From the NCBI GenBank assembly GCA_016705245.1, contig JADIYM010000027.1, positions 1-52,723 on the forward strand: a stretch of DNA of 52,723 nucleotides, written 5' to 3'. This document shows positions 33,989 through 42,209 of this stretch, piece by piece. The stretch comes from Blastocatellia bacterium (lineage in GTDB: Bacteria > Acidobacteriota > Blastocatellia > UBA7656 > JADIYM01). Position 1 is the stretch's first letter; each line of letters opens with the position of its first letter. A program made the translations under genes and the position numbers. The notes under the pieces are model-generated. The model saw only the letters and a program-made list of their open reading frames with translations, did not search any database and was not told where the DNA came from.

Positions 33989-34514
33989 TCGATTCCTCCT
34001 GGAAGTCACATCACCTCGAACGCCACTGCGGGCGTCAGGATTCACGAATAGTACCAGAGGGGCCGCCCGTCGTGTCTGCTGCGCCACGAGCATCAGAACC
34101 GCGAGCGGTTGCGAGCAGGCCTGCGGACGGTCGTGGAATCGCGGCATCCACGCATCAGAATCTGCGCGAGCCCAACGACGAGTCTGCGATTTCAGGCATT
34201 GTCCGTGGGACGCTCGCTACCGCTCGCGGCTCGAGGAACGGGGACCCGGCGGAGCGTCCTGCGTGGAAGTGCACGATGCGGGTTGTCCCCGTTTTTTGAG
34301 CCGCGAGCGGTAGCGAGCGTCCTACGGACGGTCGATCGGTTCCGATCACTTCTGTCCTTCCGCAACGACGAGTCTGCGATTTCAGGCACCGTCCGTGGGA
34401 CGCTCGCTACCGCGCACGGTACTGATGCGTTGCGCCGTACTCGCGGCTCTCAAGAATCCGGCGCCCATCCGCCGCGCTCTTGCGATTCGCAGCGCTCCCT
34501 CCTAGTCTCGGCGC
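33989..34514. repeat. Intergenic region with third copy of the 32-bp inverted repeat element
   Basis: Holds the reverse element at 34201-34232, a forward copy at 34298-34329 (two changes), and a partial reverse copy beginning at 34391 that diverges after 34412 (cgcacggtactgatgcg). The flanks tctgcgatttcaggca and gtgcacgatgcgg match the 190-bp unit at 1 kb in the opposite orientation. No gene is seen. The hpt promoter lies at the right end. Confidence 0.9.
34480..34508 (+). promoter_or_regulatory. Probable hpt promoter, leaderless arrangement
   Basis: TTGCGA (34480-34485), a 17-bp spacer and TAGTCT (34503-34508) are followed by only six bases before the ATG at 34515. There is no ribosome-binding site, so the start codon would be at or next to the first transcribed base. 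Confidence 0.55.
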
Positions 34515-35060
34515 ATGTTCGACCCGGCGAATGTCTCGATTCTGATTCCCGCGGACAAGATCTCGGAGCGCGTCGCCGCGCTCGGCGAGCAGATCACCGC
34601 CGATTACAAAGCCGATGAGCGGGTTCCACACCTCATCTGCGTCCTGAAAGGCGGCTGCATGTTCCTGTCCGACCTCATGCGCTCCGTGCACCTCCCGGTC
34701 ACGATCGACTTCATCGCCGTCTCGAGCTATGGGACGGAAACGGCCTCATCGGGCGAAGTGCGCATGACGAAGGACCTCGATCAGTCGCTCGAAGGCCGCG
34801 ACGTGCTCTTCGTCGAGGACATCGTCGACACGGGCCTCACGTTGTCATACCTCACCGACACGTTCCGCCGCCGCGGTGCCCGTTCGGTTAAGATCGCGGC
34901 GCTGCTCAGCAAGCCGGCGCGGCGCAAGGTCGAGGTCCCGATCGATTACGTGGGATTCGAGATCCCCGACGAGTTTGTCGTCGGCTACGGACTCGACCAC
35001 GCCGAGCGGTTCCGCAACCTTCCTTTTATCGGCGTCGTGACCGATCCGGCCGCCGTCTGA
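34515..35060 (+). CDS. hpt: Hypoxanthine phosphoribosyltransferase
   Basis: Predicted 181 residues, normal for Hpt. It salvages hypoxanthine and guanine using PRPP. Signatures: ILIPADKISERVAALGEQI, VLKGGCMFLSDLMR, SSYGTETASSGEVRMTKDLD, and the PRPP loop VLFVEDIVDTGLTLSYL, then KPARRKVEVPIDYVGFEIPD and YGLDHAERFRNLPFIGV. It stands alone, with an inverted repeat between it and lipA. Confidence 0.97.
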   Translation: MFDPANVSILIPADKISERVAALGEQITADYKADERVPHLICVLKGGCMFLSDLMRSVHLPVTIDFIAVSSYGTETASSGEVRMTKDLDQSLEGRDVLFVEDIVDTGLTLSYLTDTFRRRGARSVKIAALLSKPARRKVEVPIDYVGFEIPDEFVVGYGLDHAERFRNLPFIGVVTDPAAV

Positions 35061-35091
35061 ACGAAGCGACCACTCGAGGCGGTCTCTGTGT

Positions 35092-35171
35092 CTCTGCGAG
35101 TCCTCCGCGACTCTGCGAGAAACACTGCCGCAGAGTCGAGTTTCTCGCAGAGTCGCGGAGGACTCGCAGAG
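35092..35171. repeat. Perfect 32-bp inverted repeat (8-nt periodic arms)
   Basis: 35092-35123 and 35140-35171 are exact reverse complements with a 16-bp loop. The arm is composed of 8-nt units (ctctgcga, gtcctccg, cgactctg, cgagaaac). It is placed between the co-directional genes hpt and lipA and would form a very stable hairpin in RNA. It belongs to the family with elements at 6.1, 10.2, 30.1, 38.9 and 41.8 kb. Confidence 0.93.
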
Positions 35172-35181
35172 GCGCGGGTTC

Positions 35182-35190
35182 TGCTACTAT
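35182..35190 (+). promoter_or_regulatory. Extended -10 element, probable leaderless lipA promoter
   Basis: TGC-TACTAT (35182-35190) lies eight bases before the lipA ATG at 35199, with no ribosome-binding site between them. The layout and spacing are the same as for the DUF512 gene. Confidence 0.5.
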
Positions 35191-35198
35191 GCGGACCC

Positions 35199-36074
35199 AT
35201 GCTCGTCCAGATCGGTCCTCGACTCCCGGAATGGCTGCGCAAACCGTGGCGTGACGCCGCCTCGGACCACGAGGTCAAACGGCTCATGCGGTCGAAGTCG
35301 CTCCACACGGTATGCGAGTCGGCGCGCTGTCCGAATCGTAACGAATGTTTCTCGCGGGGCACCGCGACCTTCATGATCGGCGGGAACATCTGCACGCGAC
35401 ACTGTGCGTTCTGTTCGGTTCCGGCCGGCAAGCCCGACGACTACGAGGCGATTGCCGGCGAGCCCGACCAGGTTGCCGATGCGGCTGCCCAGCTCCGTCT
35501 CGAATACGTCGTCGTGACGGCCGTTGCGCGCGACGATCTGGCGGACGGCGGCGCCGAGCATTTCGCCCGCACCATTCGCGCCATTCGCGATCGGCTCCCG
35601 GAGGCCCGCATCGAGGTTCTAACTCCGGACTTCGCGGGCTCTGAAGAGTGCCTGCGCGTCGTCCTCGACGCCGCGCCGCACGTCTTCAATCACAACGTCG
35701 AAACCGTACGGCGACTCTCGCCAAAGGTCCGGTCAAGGTCGGATCACGACCGTTCCCTCGCCGTCCTTCGGCGAGCCGGAGAGATCCGTCCCGAGACGCT
35801 CGTGAAGTCCGGCCTCATGGTCGGACTCGGCGAATCGCGCGACGAGGTCCACGACTTGCTCGGCGAAATGCGCGAACACGGCGTTCGCGCCGTGACGATC
35901 GGCCAGTACCTGCAGCCGACGCGGCGGAATCTGCCCGTCAGTGAGTTCGTTCATCCCGACACCTTCGACGCCTATCGCGAGTTCGGCGAGTCGCTCGGCT
36001 TCGATGCCGTCTTCAGCGGTCCGTTCGTCCGCAGTTCCTATATGGCGGAGTCGGTCTTCGAAGGCCAGGCCTGA
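35199..36074 (+). CDS. lipA: Lipoyl synthase
   Basis: Predicted 291 residues from ATG 35199. This radical SAM enzyme inserts sulphur into octanoyl groups on lipoyl domains. Both clusters are visible: the auxiliary [4Fe-4S] motif CESARCPNRNEC (Cys39, Cys44, Cys50) and the radical SAM motif CTRHCAFC (Cys65, Cys69, Cys72). Also present are YVVVTAVARDDLADGGAEHF, NVETVRRLSPKVR, SGLMVGLGE and TIGQYLQPTRRNLPV. Length is normal. The longer upstream frame runs through the inverted repeat and is rejected. lnt begins just downstream. Confidence 0.98.
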   Translation: MLVQIGPRLPEWLRKPWRDAASDHEVKRLMRSKSLHTVCESARCPNRNECFSRGTATFMIGGNICTRHCAFCSVPAGKPDDYEAIAGEPDQVADAAAQLRLEYVVVTAVARDDLADGGAEHFARTIRAIRDRLPEARIEVLTPDFAGSEECLRVVLDAAPHVFNHNVETVRRLSPKVRSRSDHDRSLAVLRRAGEIRPETLVKSGLMVGLGESRDEVHDLLGEMREHGVRAVTIGQYLQPTRRNLPVSEFVHPDTFDAYREFGESLGFDAVFSGPFVRSSYMAESVFEGQA

Positions 36075-36135
36075 GCATCGCGTGATCGCCGAGGAGGATC
36101 TTGCCGGGGGACGGGTCTTGCGGCTTCAGGCCGGG

Positions 36136-37686
36136 ATGATCCCGATTCGGCACCTGTCGCTTGCACTGCTGACGGGCGGCCTGCTCACTCTCGCCTATCC
36201 GGGCTGGGAGATCGCCATCCTGGCGTGGGTGGCGCTCGCGCCGCTCATGCTTGCCGCCGCGCGCGAACGAACGGGCCCGCGCGCTTTCGGCCTCGGTGTC
36301 ATCGCCGGAACCTTCTTCTACTACGCGTCGAGCTGGTGGTTGACGTATTCGCCGATCAACTACGGCGGATTCGCCGCGCCTATCGCGTATGCCCTGTTGC
36401 TGCTCCCGACGGTCGTCTGCAGCCTCTTCACCGGATTGTTCGCCACGATCGTGAACGTCTCGGTCCGCCGATCCGGCGCCGCAGCCGTCCTTGTCGCGCC
36501 GCTCGTCTGGGTGGCGCTCGAGTGGCTGCGGTTGCGAACGCTCGGAATCGGATGGAACTTCCTCGGTTACTCGCAGTCGTTCCAGCCCGCGCTCGCGCAG
36601 AGCGCGTCGATCGGCGGCGTATACGCGATCAGCCTGCTGCTCGCGATGGCAAGCGCCGCGCTCGCTTACTCGGCCATTGCACCATCTCGAAAAGCGGCGC
36701 TGCGCGTGCTGACCGTCACCCTCGCGGTGTTCGTCGTGAATCTCGTTGCCGGGCTCTACATCACGTCGCGCGTTCAGGTGACAACGGACGACGGACTCCC
36801 GGTCGTGGCTCTGCAGCCCAACATCTCGCCTTCGATCATCGAGTCGTCGAGACAACAGGTGTTCGACGGCTCCTACGTCCACCTCGCGCGCATGGGCCGC
36901 GCCGAGCTCGACCGCGAGAACGCGCCGGTGATCCCGGCGCCGGCGCTTATCGTCTGGCCCGAGATGCCCGCCAACTTCGTCTACGACGACGAGCCCGAGG
37001 CGCGCAGACTGCTCGCGGCCGTGGCGCGTCAACGCGGCGACTACGTCTTCGTCAATGCGCTCGGTGTCGTCGGCGACGGCCATTCGAACAGCGCCGTGCT
37101 CGTCGGTCCCGACGGAACCCGCGTCGGTCAGTACGACAAGGTTCGCCTGCTGCCATTCGGCGAATACGTGCCGCTGCGTGGCGTAGTGCCATTCGTCGAT
37201 CGGATTCCGTCGCTGATGTACGACTTCACACCTGGCGAGAGCGTTCGACTAGTCGATGTCGAGGGCGTGAGAATCGGGACTTCGATCTGCTTCGAATCTG
37301 CTTTTCCGGAACTCGCGCGCGAGGCGCGACGCGCCGGCGCCACCGCATTCATCAACCTGACGAACGATGCCTGGTTCGGACCGACCCCAATGCCGCGGCA
37401 GCACCTCGCGCACTCGGTGATGCGTTCGATCGAGAATGGCGTCGACCAGATTCGCGTGACGAATGCCGGTTACTCGGCGCGGATTTCGCCGACTGGTCAG
37501 ATCCTTGACTCGACGGACCTCTTCGTCGAGACGTCGCGCCGCTGGGAGCTGCCCCGTTCAGCGCCACCGATGACGGTTTATGCGAGGACAGGCGACTGGC
37601 TTCCGATCACGGGCGTCGTGGCGACGCTCCTGCTGCTCGCCGCCCCGCTGTTTCGGCGACGATGGGACGGTCGCGAGCAGAGTTGA
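36136..37686 (+). CDS. lnt: Apolipoprotein N-acyltransferase
   Basis: Predicted 516 residues from ATG 36136; a GTG at 36082 (534 residues) is a possible alternative. Lnt adds the third acyl chain to lipoproteins in the inner membrane. About seven membrane helices are followed by the nitrilase-type domain with the catalytic triad: Glu in IVWPEMPANF, Lys in GQYDKVRLLPFGEYVPL and Cys in GTSICFESAFPEL. NLTNDAWFG and a C-terminal helix are also present. It lies between lipA and prfB. Lnt is typical of Gram-negative bacteria, supporting an outer membrane. Confidence 0.95.
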   Translation: MIPIRHLSLALLTGGLLTLAYPGWEIAILAWVALAPLMLAAARERTGPRAFGLGVIAGTFFYYASSWWLTYSPINYGGFAAPIAYALLLLPTVVCSLFTGLFATIVNVSVRRSGAAAVLVAPLVWVALEWLRLRTLGIGWNFLGYSQSFQPALAQSASIGGVYAISLLLAMASAALAYSAIAPSRKAALRVLTVTLAVFVVNLVAGLYITSRVQVTTDDGLPVVALQPNISPSIIESSRQQVFDGSYVHLARMGRAELDRENAPVIPAPALIVWPEMPANFVYDDEPEARRLLAAVARQRGDYVFVNALGVVGDGHSNSAVLVGPDGTRVGQYDKVRLLPFGEYVPLRGVVPFVDRIPSLMYDFTPGESVRLVDVEGVRIGTSICFESAFPELAREARRAGATAFINLTNDAWFGPTPMPRQHLAHSVMRSIENGVDQIRVTNAGYSARISPTGQILDSTDLFVETSRRWELPRSAPPMTVYARTGDWLPITGVVATLLLLAAPLFRRRWDGREQS

Positions 37687-37735
37687 GGTACACTCCGCGG
37701 CTTGACGACCGAAGCCTACAAGTGAGAAGCCGACC

Positions 37736-38848
37736 ATGCTCGATGATGTGCGATCGCAGTTCGAAACCCTGAAGTCACGCGCCGAAGAACTTCGGAGGTT
37801 TCTTTGACCCAGTTCGGAAGCAGCGCGACCTCGAAGAGATCGAGGACCGGATTGCGGACCCGAAGCTGTGGGACGATCAGGAGCAGGCGCAGAAGCTCCT
37901 GAAGCAGCGCAGCCGCCTTCAGAAAGGCATCGAAGAAGCCGAGTGGCTCGGCCGGGCTGTCGACGACGCCGGCGTGCTGTTCGAGTTCGCCGCCGACGAC
38001 CCTGAGTCGGAGACCGAGGTTCGCTCGGCCGTCGGGGAGCTTGCGGTTCGCGTCGGCGAGGCGGAGATCGAGATGTTGCTCTCCGGTCCGAACGACCATC
38101 GCGATGCGATCGTGTCGATCAACGCCGGTGCAGGTGGAACCGATGCGGAGGACTGGGCTGAGATGCTCCGGCGAATGTACCTGCGATGGTGCGAGCGCAA
38201 GGGTTTCTCGACCGAGATCATCGAGGAGTCGCCGGGCAAGGAAGCCGGGATCAAGTCGTCGACGTTTACCGTCGAGGGACCGCACGCATTCGGACTGCTC
38301 CTGCCCGAGTTGGGTGTTCACCGGCTGGTGCGAATGTCGCCGTTCAATGCCGGACAGAGCCGCGAAACGAGTTTCGCCTCCGTTGACGTTCATCCGCAGA
38401 TCGACGACGAAATCGAAATCGAAGTCCTCGACAAGGATCTTCGCGTCGACACGTACCGGTCGTCTGGCGCTGGGGTCAACACGTCAATGTGACGGATTCC
38501 GCGGTGCGCCTGACTCACCTTCCGACGGGCATTGTAGTGTCGTGCCAGAACCAGCGGTCACAGCATCAGAATCGCGACGTCGCGATGCGTGTGCTTAAGT
38601 CGCGCCTGTACGAGCTCGAAATGGAGAAAAGACGGGCGGAAACCGCCGAGCACGACGCCAACAAGATGTCGGTGAGCTTCGGCTCGCAGATCCGCAATTA
38701 CGTGCTGCACCCGTACCAGCTCGTGAAGGATACGCGGACGAAACATGAGACGTCCGACGTCGACGCCGTTCTCGGCGGCGACATCGATGCGTTCATCAAG
38801 GCGTTCCTGGTTGCGAAGCGAGCGGGTTTCGATGCTGCCGAGGAGTGA
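37736..38848 (+). CDS. prfB: Peptide chain release factor 2 with programmed +1 frameshift, and a one-base lesion at the GGQ motif
   Basis: RF2 releases peptides at UGA and UAA. The gene starts at ATG 37736 and reads 23 codons to CTT TGA C (TGA 37805-37807). A GGAGG lies just upstream, forming the classic autoregulatory +1 frameshift site; the product continues from GAC at 37806 as DPVRKQRDLEEIEDRI. All RF2 domains follow. At 38472-38475 there are four Gs where five are needed. Restoring one G turns GAGVNTSM-stop into the catalytic GAGGQHVN, followed by TDSAVRLTHLPTGIVVSCQN in the downstream frame. With both shifts the protein is 370 residues, the normal length. Since RF2 is essential and GGQ is universal, the missing G is almost certainly a sequence error. 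ATG leader about 40 bases with a TACACT -10-like element near 37688. Confidence 0.93.
37796..37807 (+). promoter_or_regulatory. Programmed +1 frameshift site of prfB
   Basis: The internal Shine-Dalgarno-like GGAGG (37794-37798) is separated by three bases from CTT-TGA-C (37802-37808). This is the known RF2 autoregulation signal: low RF2 leads to slow termination at TGA and slippage on CTT into the +1 frame. Confidence 0.92.
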
Positions 38849-39087
38849 TCTCGAGGAATGCTCCTTGCTCGGACGTAATTGCTATCCCGTTTTCCTTTGC
38901 GCCTTTGCGCCTTTGCGCGATATCTCTCGCAAAGGCGCAAAGGCGCAAAGGCGCAAAGGCGCAAAGGCGCCAGAATAGTGGAGCAAACTGACTCGCTGAC
39001 CGCCGGTCAATTACATCATGGCCACGCATGCCCGTTCGTGGTAACGTACGGCACGCCGCCGGTTTGGGGCAGGCGGCATCACGCTTC
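38849..39087. repeat. Intergenic region with inverted octamer-repeat array (CCTTTGCG / CGCAAAGG)
   Basis: The left arm 38894-38917 is three copies of cctttgcg. The right arm begins at 38928 and continues as about five copies of the complementary cgcaaagg to about 38971. Twenty-four base pairs are perfect. The unequal copy number on the two arms suggests slippage. The remainder up to 39087 contains the ftsK leader; no gene is supported. Confidence 0.92.
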
Positions 39088-41799
39088 ATGGCCACCAAGC
39101 CGCAAGGATCCGAACGCTCGATCGTAACCGAGGCCGCGGCGCTCGCGCTGCTCGGAGGGGCCATCCTGACGGCTCTGTGCCTTGCGACCTACGATCCCTC
39201 CGATCCGGCTCTCAACGTAGCCTCGACGCGGACCGAAGTCGGCAACCTCGTCGGCCAGGTCGGCGCGTGGATCTCGGACATTCTCCTGCAGGTCGTCGGA
39301 CTGCTGGCGTTTGCAGTTCCGATTGGAATGGCGGCCTTCGGCATTCGCGGATTTGCAGCGCAGCGGATGGGCATTCCGTTCAAGCTTGCGGCTGGCTTTG
39401 CCTGCATGCTGCTCGCGCTCGCTGGAGGCCTCAGCCTGCTTCCGGCCCCGAATGTCTCGTGGCTCGCGAATGCGTCCGCCACCGGCGGACTCGTCGGCCT
39501 CGTCGTGGCCCGAGGCCTCACGGCAATGCTCAACACCGTTGGCGCGGGCATCGTGCTTGCCGTGGTGTTCGTGCTCACGGTCATGCTCACGCTCCAGGTG
39601 TCGCTATCGGCGACCGCCGAGCGGGCATTCCGTCGGCACGGTGACGAGGTTGACGACGAGTCAGTCGCCGGCGAGTCCAGGTTCTCGCTTGCCGGGCTTC
39701 GCGATCGGTTCACGGTGTGGTGGGACGAGAAGAAGGCCGAGAGAGCCGAGCGCGCCTCCGAACGTGCGGCCGAGCGCGCGGCGATGCTGGAGGAGGAGGA
39801 CGAGGAGACCGTTCGCGTTCGCGAGCGCGAGGTTCGGCGTCGCACCGAGGAGCTCGTCAAGCAGGGGCTGATGGACGACTCGACCGACCGGCCGCCTGTC
39901 CGCGCCCGAACGACGCCTCGAACGACACCACTCGACACGTCGGATGATCACGCCCCGTCTCGCGTGATTCCGAGAACCGATCGCCTTTCGCCACCGTCCG
40001 GCGCGGTTGCGGCGCACCTTGCCGCCCCGGCGGTGGAAGCTGCGACATCGGAACCGGCGCCGCAGCTGAGTGCCGCTGCAGCTGCGCGCGCGAAGTTTGC
40101 GGAGGCGCAGTCCCGGCGCACGGCACGCGCCGCAGCAGAAGCCGTCGCATCGGGCACCGCGCCAGCCTCGAACAACGGCTCGGCGGCATCGGCGGCCGCT
40201 CCCGAGCCGCTCGTGAGCGTCGACCCGGCCGTTGCGGAGATGGTTTCGACCCTGTCGATCGTCCGCACGGCGCCGAACAAACCCGCGCAACCGAAGCTTC
40301 CACTGCGCGCCACGGCGACCGATACCGGCTACCTGATTCCGTCCACCGACCTGCTGACGGCTCCTCCCGCCGTTCAGGAAGAGGACGAACGGCAGCTCGA
40401 GAGCCGCGCGGTCGCGCTCGCCGAAAAGTGCAAGGAATTCGCGGTCACAGGGCACATTCATCGGATCAATCCCGGACCGGTCGTCACCACGTTCGAGTTC
40501 AAGCCGGACCCGGGCATCAAGTACAGCCGCGTCGTCGGTCTCGCCGACGACCTCTGCCTCGCGCTCAAGGCCGAATCGATCCGCATCGACCGGATTCCGG
40601 GCAAGTCGACGGTCGGCATCGAGGTCCCGAATGTCGATCGCCGCACGATCTTCCTTCGCGAGATCGTCGAAAGCGCCACGTTCCAGAACTCGCCGTCGAA
40701 GCTCACGCTCGCGCTCGGCCACACGATCGACGGGCAGGACTTCATCGCCGACCTCCAGAAGATGCCCCACCTGCTGATCGCCGGATCCACAGGTTCGGGC
40801 AAGTCGGTGATGATCAACGCGATCGTGACTTCGATCCTCTACAAGGCATCGCCCGAGGACGTGAAGTTCATCATGGTGGACCCGAAGCGGCTCGAGCTGG
40901 GCCTGTACGAAGGCATTCCCCATCTGCTCACCCCTATCGTCGTCGATCCGAAGCGTGCCGCGAACGCGCTGAAGTGGGCTGTGACGGAGATGGAGAACCG
41001 CTATCGCACCCTGGCCGGTTACGGCGTGCGCAACATCGAGCAGTTCAACAAGGAGGTCCGCGCAATCGTCAATCAGCGCATGGCCTCAGAGAGCGACGAG
41101 TTGCCGAAGCCGCTTCCCTACATCGTCGTGCTGATCGACGAGCTCGCCGATCTCATGATGGTCGCCTCATCCGAGGTCGAATCGTCGATCACGCGACTCG
41201 CGCAGATGGCACGAGCCGTCGGCATACACCTCGTGCTCGCGACGCAGCGCCCGTCGGTCGACGTCATCACGGGTCTCATCAAGGCGAATTTTCCATCGCG
41301 CATGTCCTTCCGGGTGTCCTCGAAGGTGGACTCGCGAACGATCATCGACACAAACGGCGCCGAACAACTGCTCGGGCAGGGCGACATGCTTTTCCTGCCA
41401 CCGGGCACGTCGCGCCTCGTCCGGGTGCACGGCTCCTTCCTTTCGGAGAAGGACGTCAACGCCGTCACGAGCTACATCAAGCGGCAGGGGCAGCCCGAGT
41501 ACGACGAGACGGTCACGATGTCGCTGCAGGAGTCAGGAGGGATCGACGGCGGGGGCGCTCGCGACGAGTTGTTCGAGGACGCGCTCAAGATCGTGTGCGA
41601 CATGGGACGCGCGTCGACGAGCGTGCTGCAGCGGCGGCTTCGCGTCGGGTATGGTCGGGCCGCGGCCATTCTCGATCAGATGGAACAGGCCGGCTTCGTC
41701 GGTCCGCCGGACGGTTCGAGACCGCGGCCGGTGCTGGCTGCGGCGTTCGAGTTCTACGAGCGCAACAACCAGATCCGGGAAGAGCGGGACGAAGAGTGA
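39088..41799 (+). CDS. ftsK: DNA translocase FtsK/SpoIIIE
   Basis: Predicted 903 residues from ATG 39088. It is a membrane-anchored ATPase that pumps chromosomal DNA at the division septum. The N-terminal ~180 residues contain four membrane helices. A ~270-residue charged and then Ala/Pro-rich linker follows (coiled region rich in Glu/Arg near 220-290). The motor domain has Walker A AGSTGSGKSVMINAI, Walker B YIVVLIDELADLMM, LATQRPSVDVITGLIKANFPSR and DMLFLPPG. The C-terminal winged-helix gamma domain, which reads KOPS sites, is present (ALKIVCDMGRASTSVLQRRL and GYGRAAAILDQMEQAGFVGP). The gene is complete. An earlier ATG at 39028 would add 20 residues and is less likely. Confidence 0.97.
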   Translation: MATKPQGSERSIVTEAAALALLGGAILTALCLATYDPSDPALNVASTRTEVGNLVGQVGAWISDILLQVVGLLAFAVPIGMAAFGIRGFAAQRMGIPFKLAAGFACMLLALAGGLSLLPAPNVSWLANASATGGLVGLVVARGLTAMLNTVGAGIVLAVVFVLTVMLTLQVSLSATAERAFRRHGDEVDDESVAGESRFSLAGLRDRFTVWWDEKKAERAERASERAAERAAMLEEEDEETVRVREREVRRRTEELVKQGLMDDSTDRPPVRARTTPRTTPLDTSDDHAPSRVIPRTDRLSPPSGAVAAHLAAPAVEAATSEPAPQLSAAAAARAKFAEAQSRRTARAAAEAVASGTAPASNNGSAASAAAPEPLVSVDPAVAEMVSTLSIVRTAPNKPAQPKLPLRATATDTGYLIPSTDLLTAPPAVQEEDERQLESRAVALAEKCKEFAVTGHIHRINPGPVVTTFEFKPDPGIKYSRVVGLADDLCLALKAESIRIDRIPGKSTVGIEVPNVDRRTIFLREIVESATFQNSPSKLTLALGHTIDGQDFIADLQKMPHLLIAGSTGSGKSVMINAIVTSILYKASPEDVKFIMVDPKRLELGLYEGIPHLLTPIVVDPKRAANALKWAVTEMENRYRTLAGYGVRNIEQFNKEVRAIVNQRMASESDELPKPLPYIVVLIDELADLMMVASSEVESSITRLAQMARAVGIHLVLATQRPSVDVITGLIKANFPSRMSFRVSSKVDSRTIIDTNGAEQLLGQGDMLFLPPGTSRLVRVHGSFLSEKDVNAVTSYIKRQGQPEYDETVTMSLQESGGIDGGGARDELFEDALKIVCDMGRASTSVLQRRLRVGYGRAAAILDQMEQAGFVGPPDGSRPRPVLAAAFEFYERNNQIREERDEE

Positions 41800-41930
41800 T
41801 CTGGCGCGAGGGTCGAGATGAACTCCGTGCCTCCGCGTCTCCGTGACTCTGTGTGCGAAGCTCCCCTATCGGAGATCAAAGAGCTTCGCGCACAGAGTCA
41901 CGGAGGCGCGGAGTCACAGAGGTACGGAAA
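41800..41930. repeat. Imperfect ~40-bp inverted repeat (CTCCGTG units) after ftsK
   Basis: The left arm is about 41823-41863 and the right about 41881-41927. The inner cgaagctc (41856-41863) pairs with gagcttcg, and the arms consist of 8-nt units (tccgtgcc, tccgcgtc, tccgtgac, tctgtgtg). It is closely related in sequence to the element at 6084-6169, which shares the cgtgtgcgaagc core type. Confidence 0.88.
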
Positions 41931-42059
41931 CATCCGTAGCATTCCGGGAAACCAGACTCCACATGACGTTTCATCTCAGTGACACCTTTTTGTGCAAACT
42001 GCTATAAGCGCTTCACGGTGAACTACTAAGGGGTCCTCTACAGCCTCTTTTGCACAGAC

Positions 42060-42081
42060 TTTTCCACAAAAGTTGTGGAAA
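42060..42081. promoter_or_regulatory. Perfect palindrome containing DnaA-box-like TTTTCCACA
   Basis: TTTCCACAA (42061-42069) and TTGTGGAAA (42073-42081) are exact complements separated by AAG. The left part extends to TTTTCCACA, one mismatch from the DnaA box TTATCCACA. It could be a repressor operator or a pair of weak DnaA boxes. It lies 64 bp upstream of the -35 of the following gene. Confidence 0.55.
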
Positions 42082-42144
42082 TCAACCTCGCCCCTCCGGC
42101 TGCGGTGCGTCGACGTTCGCGGCCTACCCGTTCGGTGCGTTTCC

Positions 42145-42174
42145 TTGACGTTGCGCGCGGCCGTTTGCTGTAAT
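42145..42174 (+). promoter_or_regulatory. Sigma-70-type promoter before the isopropylmalate-synthase-like gene
   Basis: TTGACG (42145-42150), an 18-bp spacer and TGTAAT (42169-42174). The leader of about 30 bases contains AAAGGAG (42193-42199) before the ATG at 42210. Confidence 0.6.
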
Positions 42175-42209
42175 GGTAGACCCGCTACAAGTAAAGGAGT
42201 ACGCCTTCG

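Larger units (their letters stand above)
41931..42209. other. Leader region with AT-richer segment, palindrome and promoter
   Basis: No gene is seen. The segment around 41980-42085 is AT-richer than its surroundings and contains a perfect palindrome at 42061-42081. A promoter lies at 42145-42174. See separate entries. Confidence 0.6.

Noticed and set aside
41931..42209. Replication origin near 42.06 kb
   Set aside because: Only one DnaA-box-like palindrome is present, no cluster of boxes and no dnaA/dnaN/gidA neighbours.
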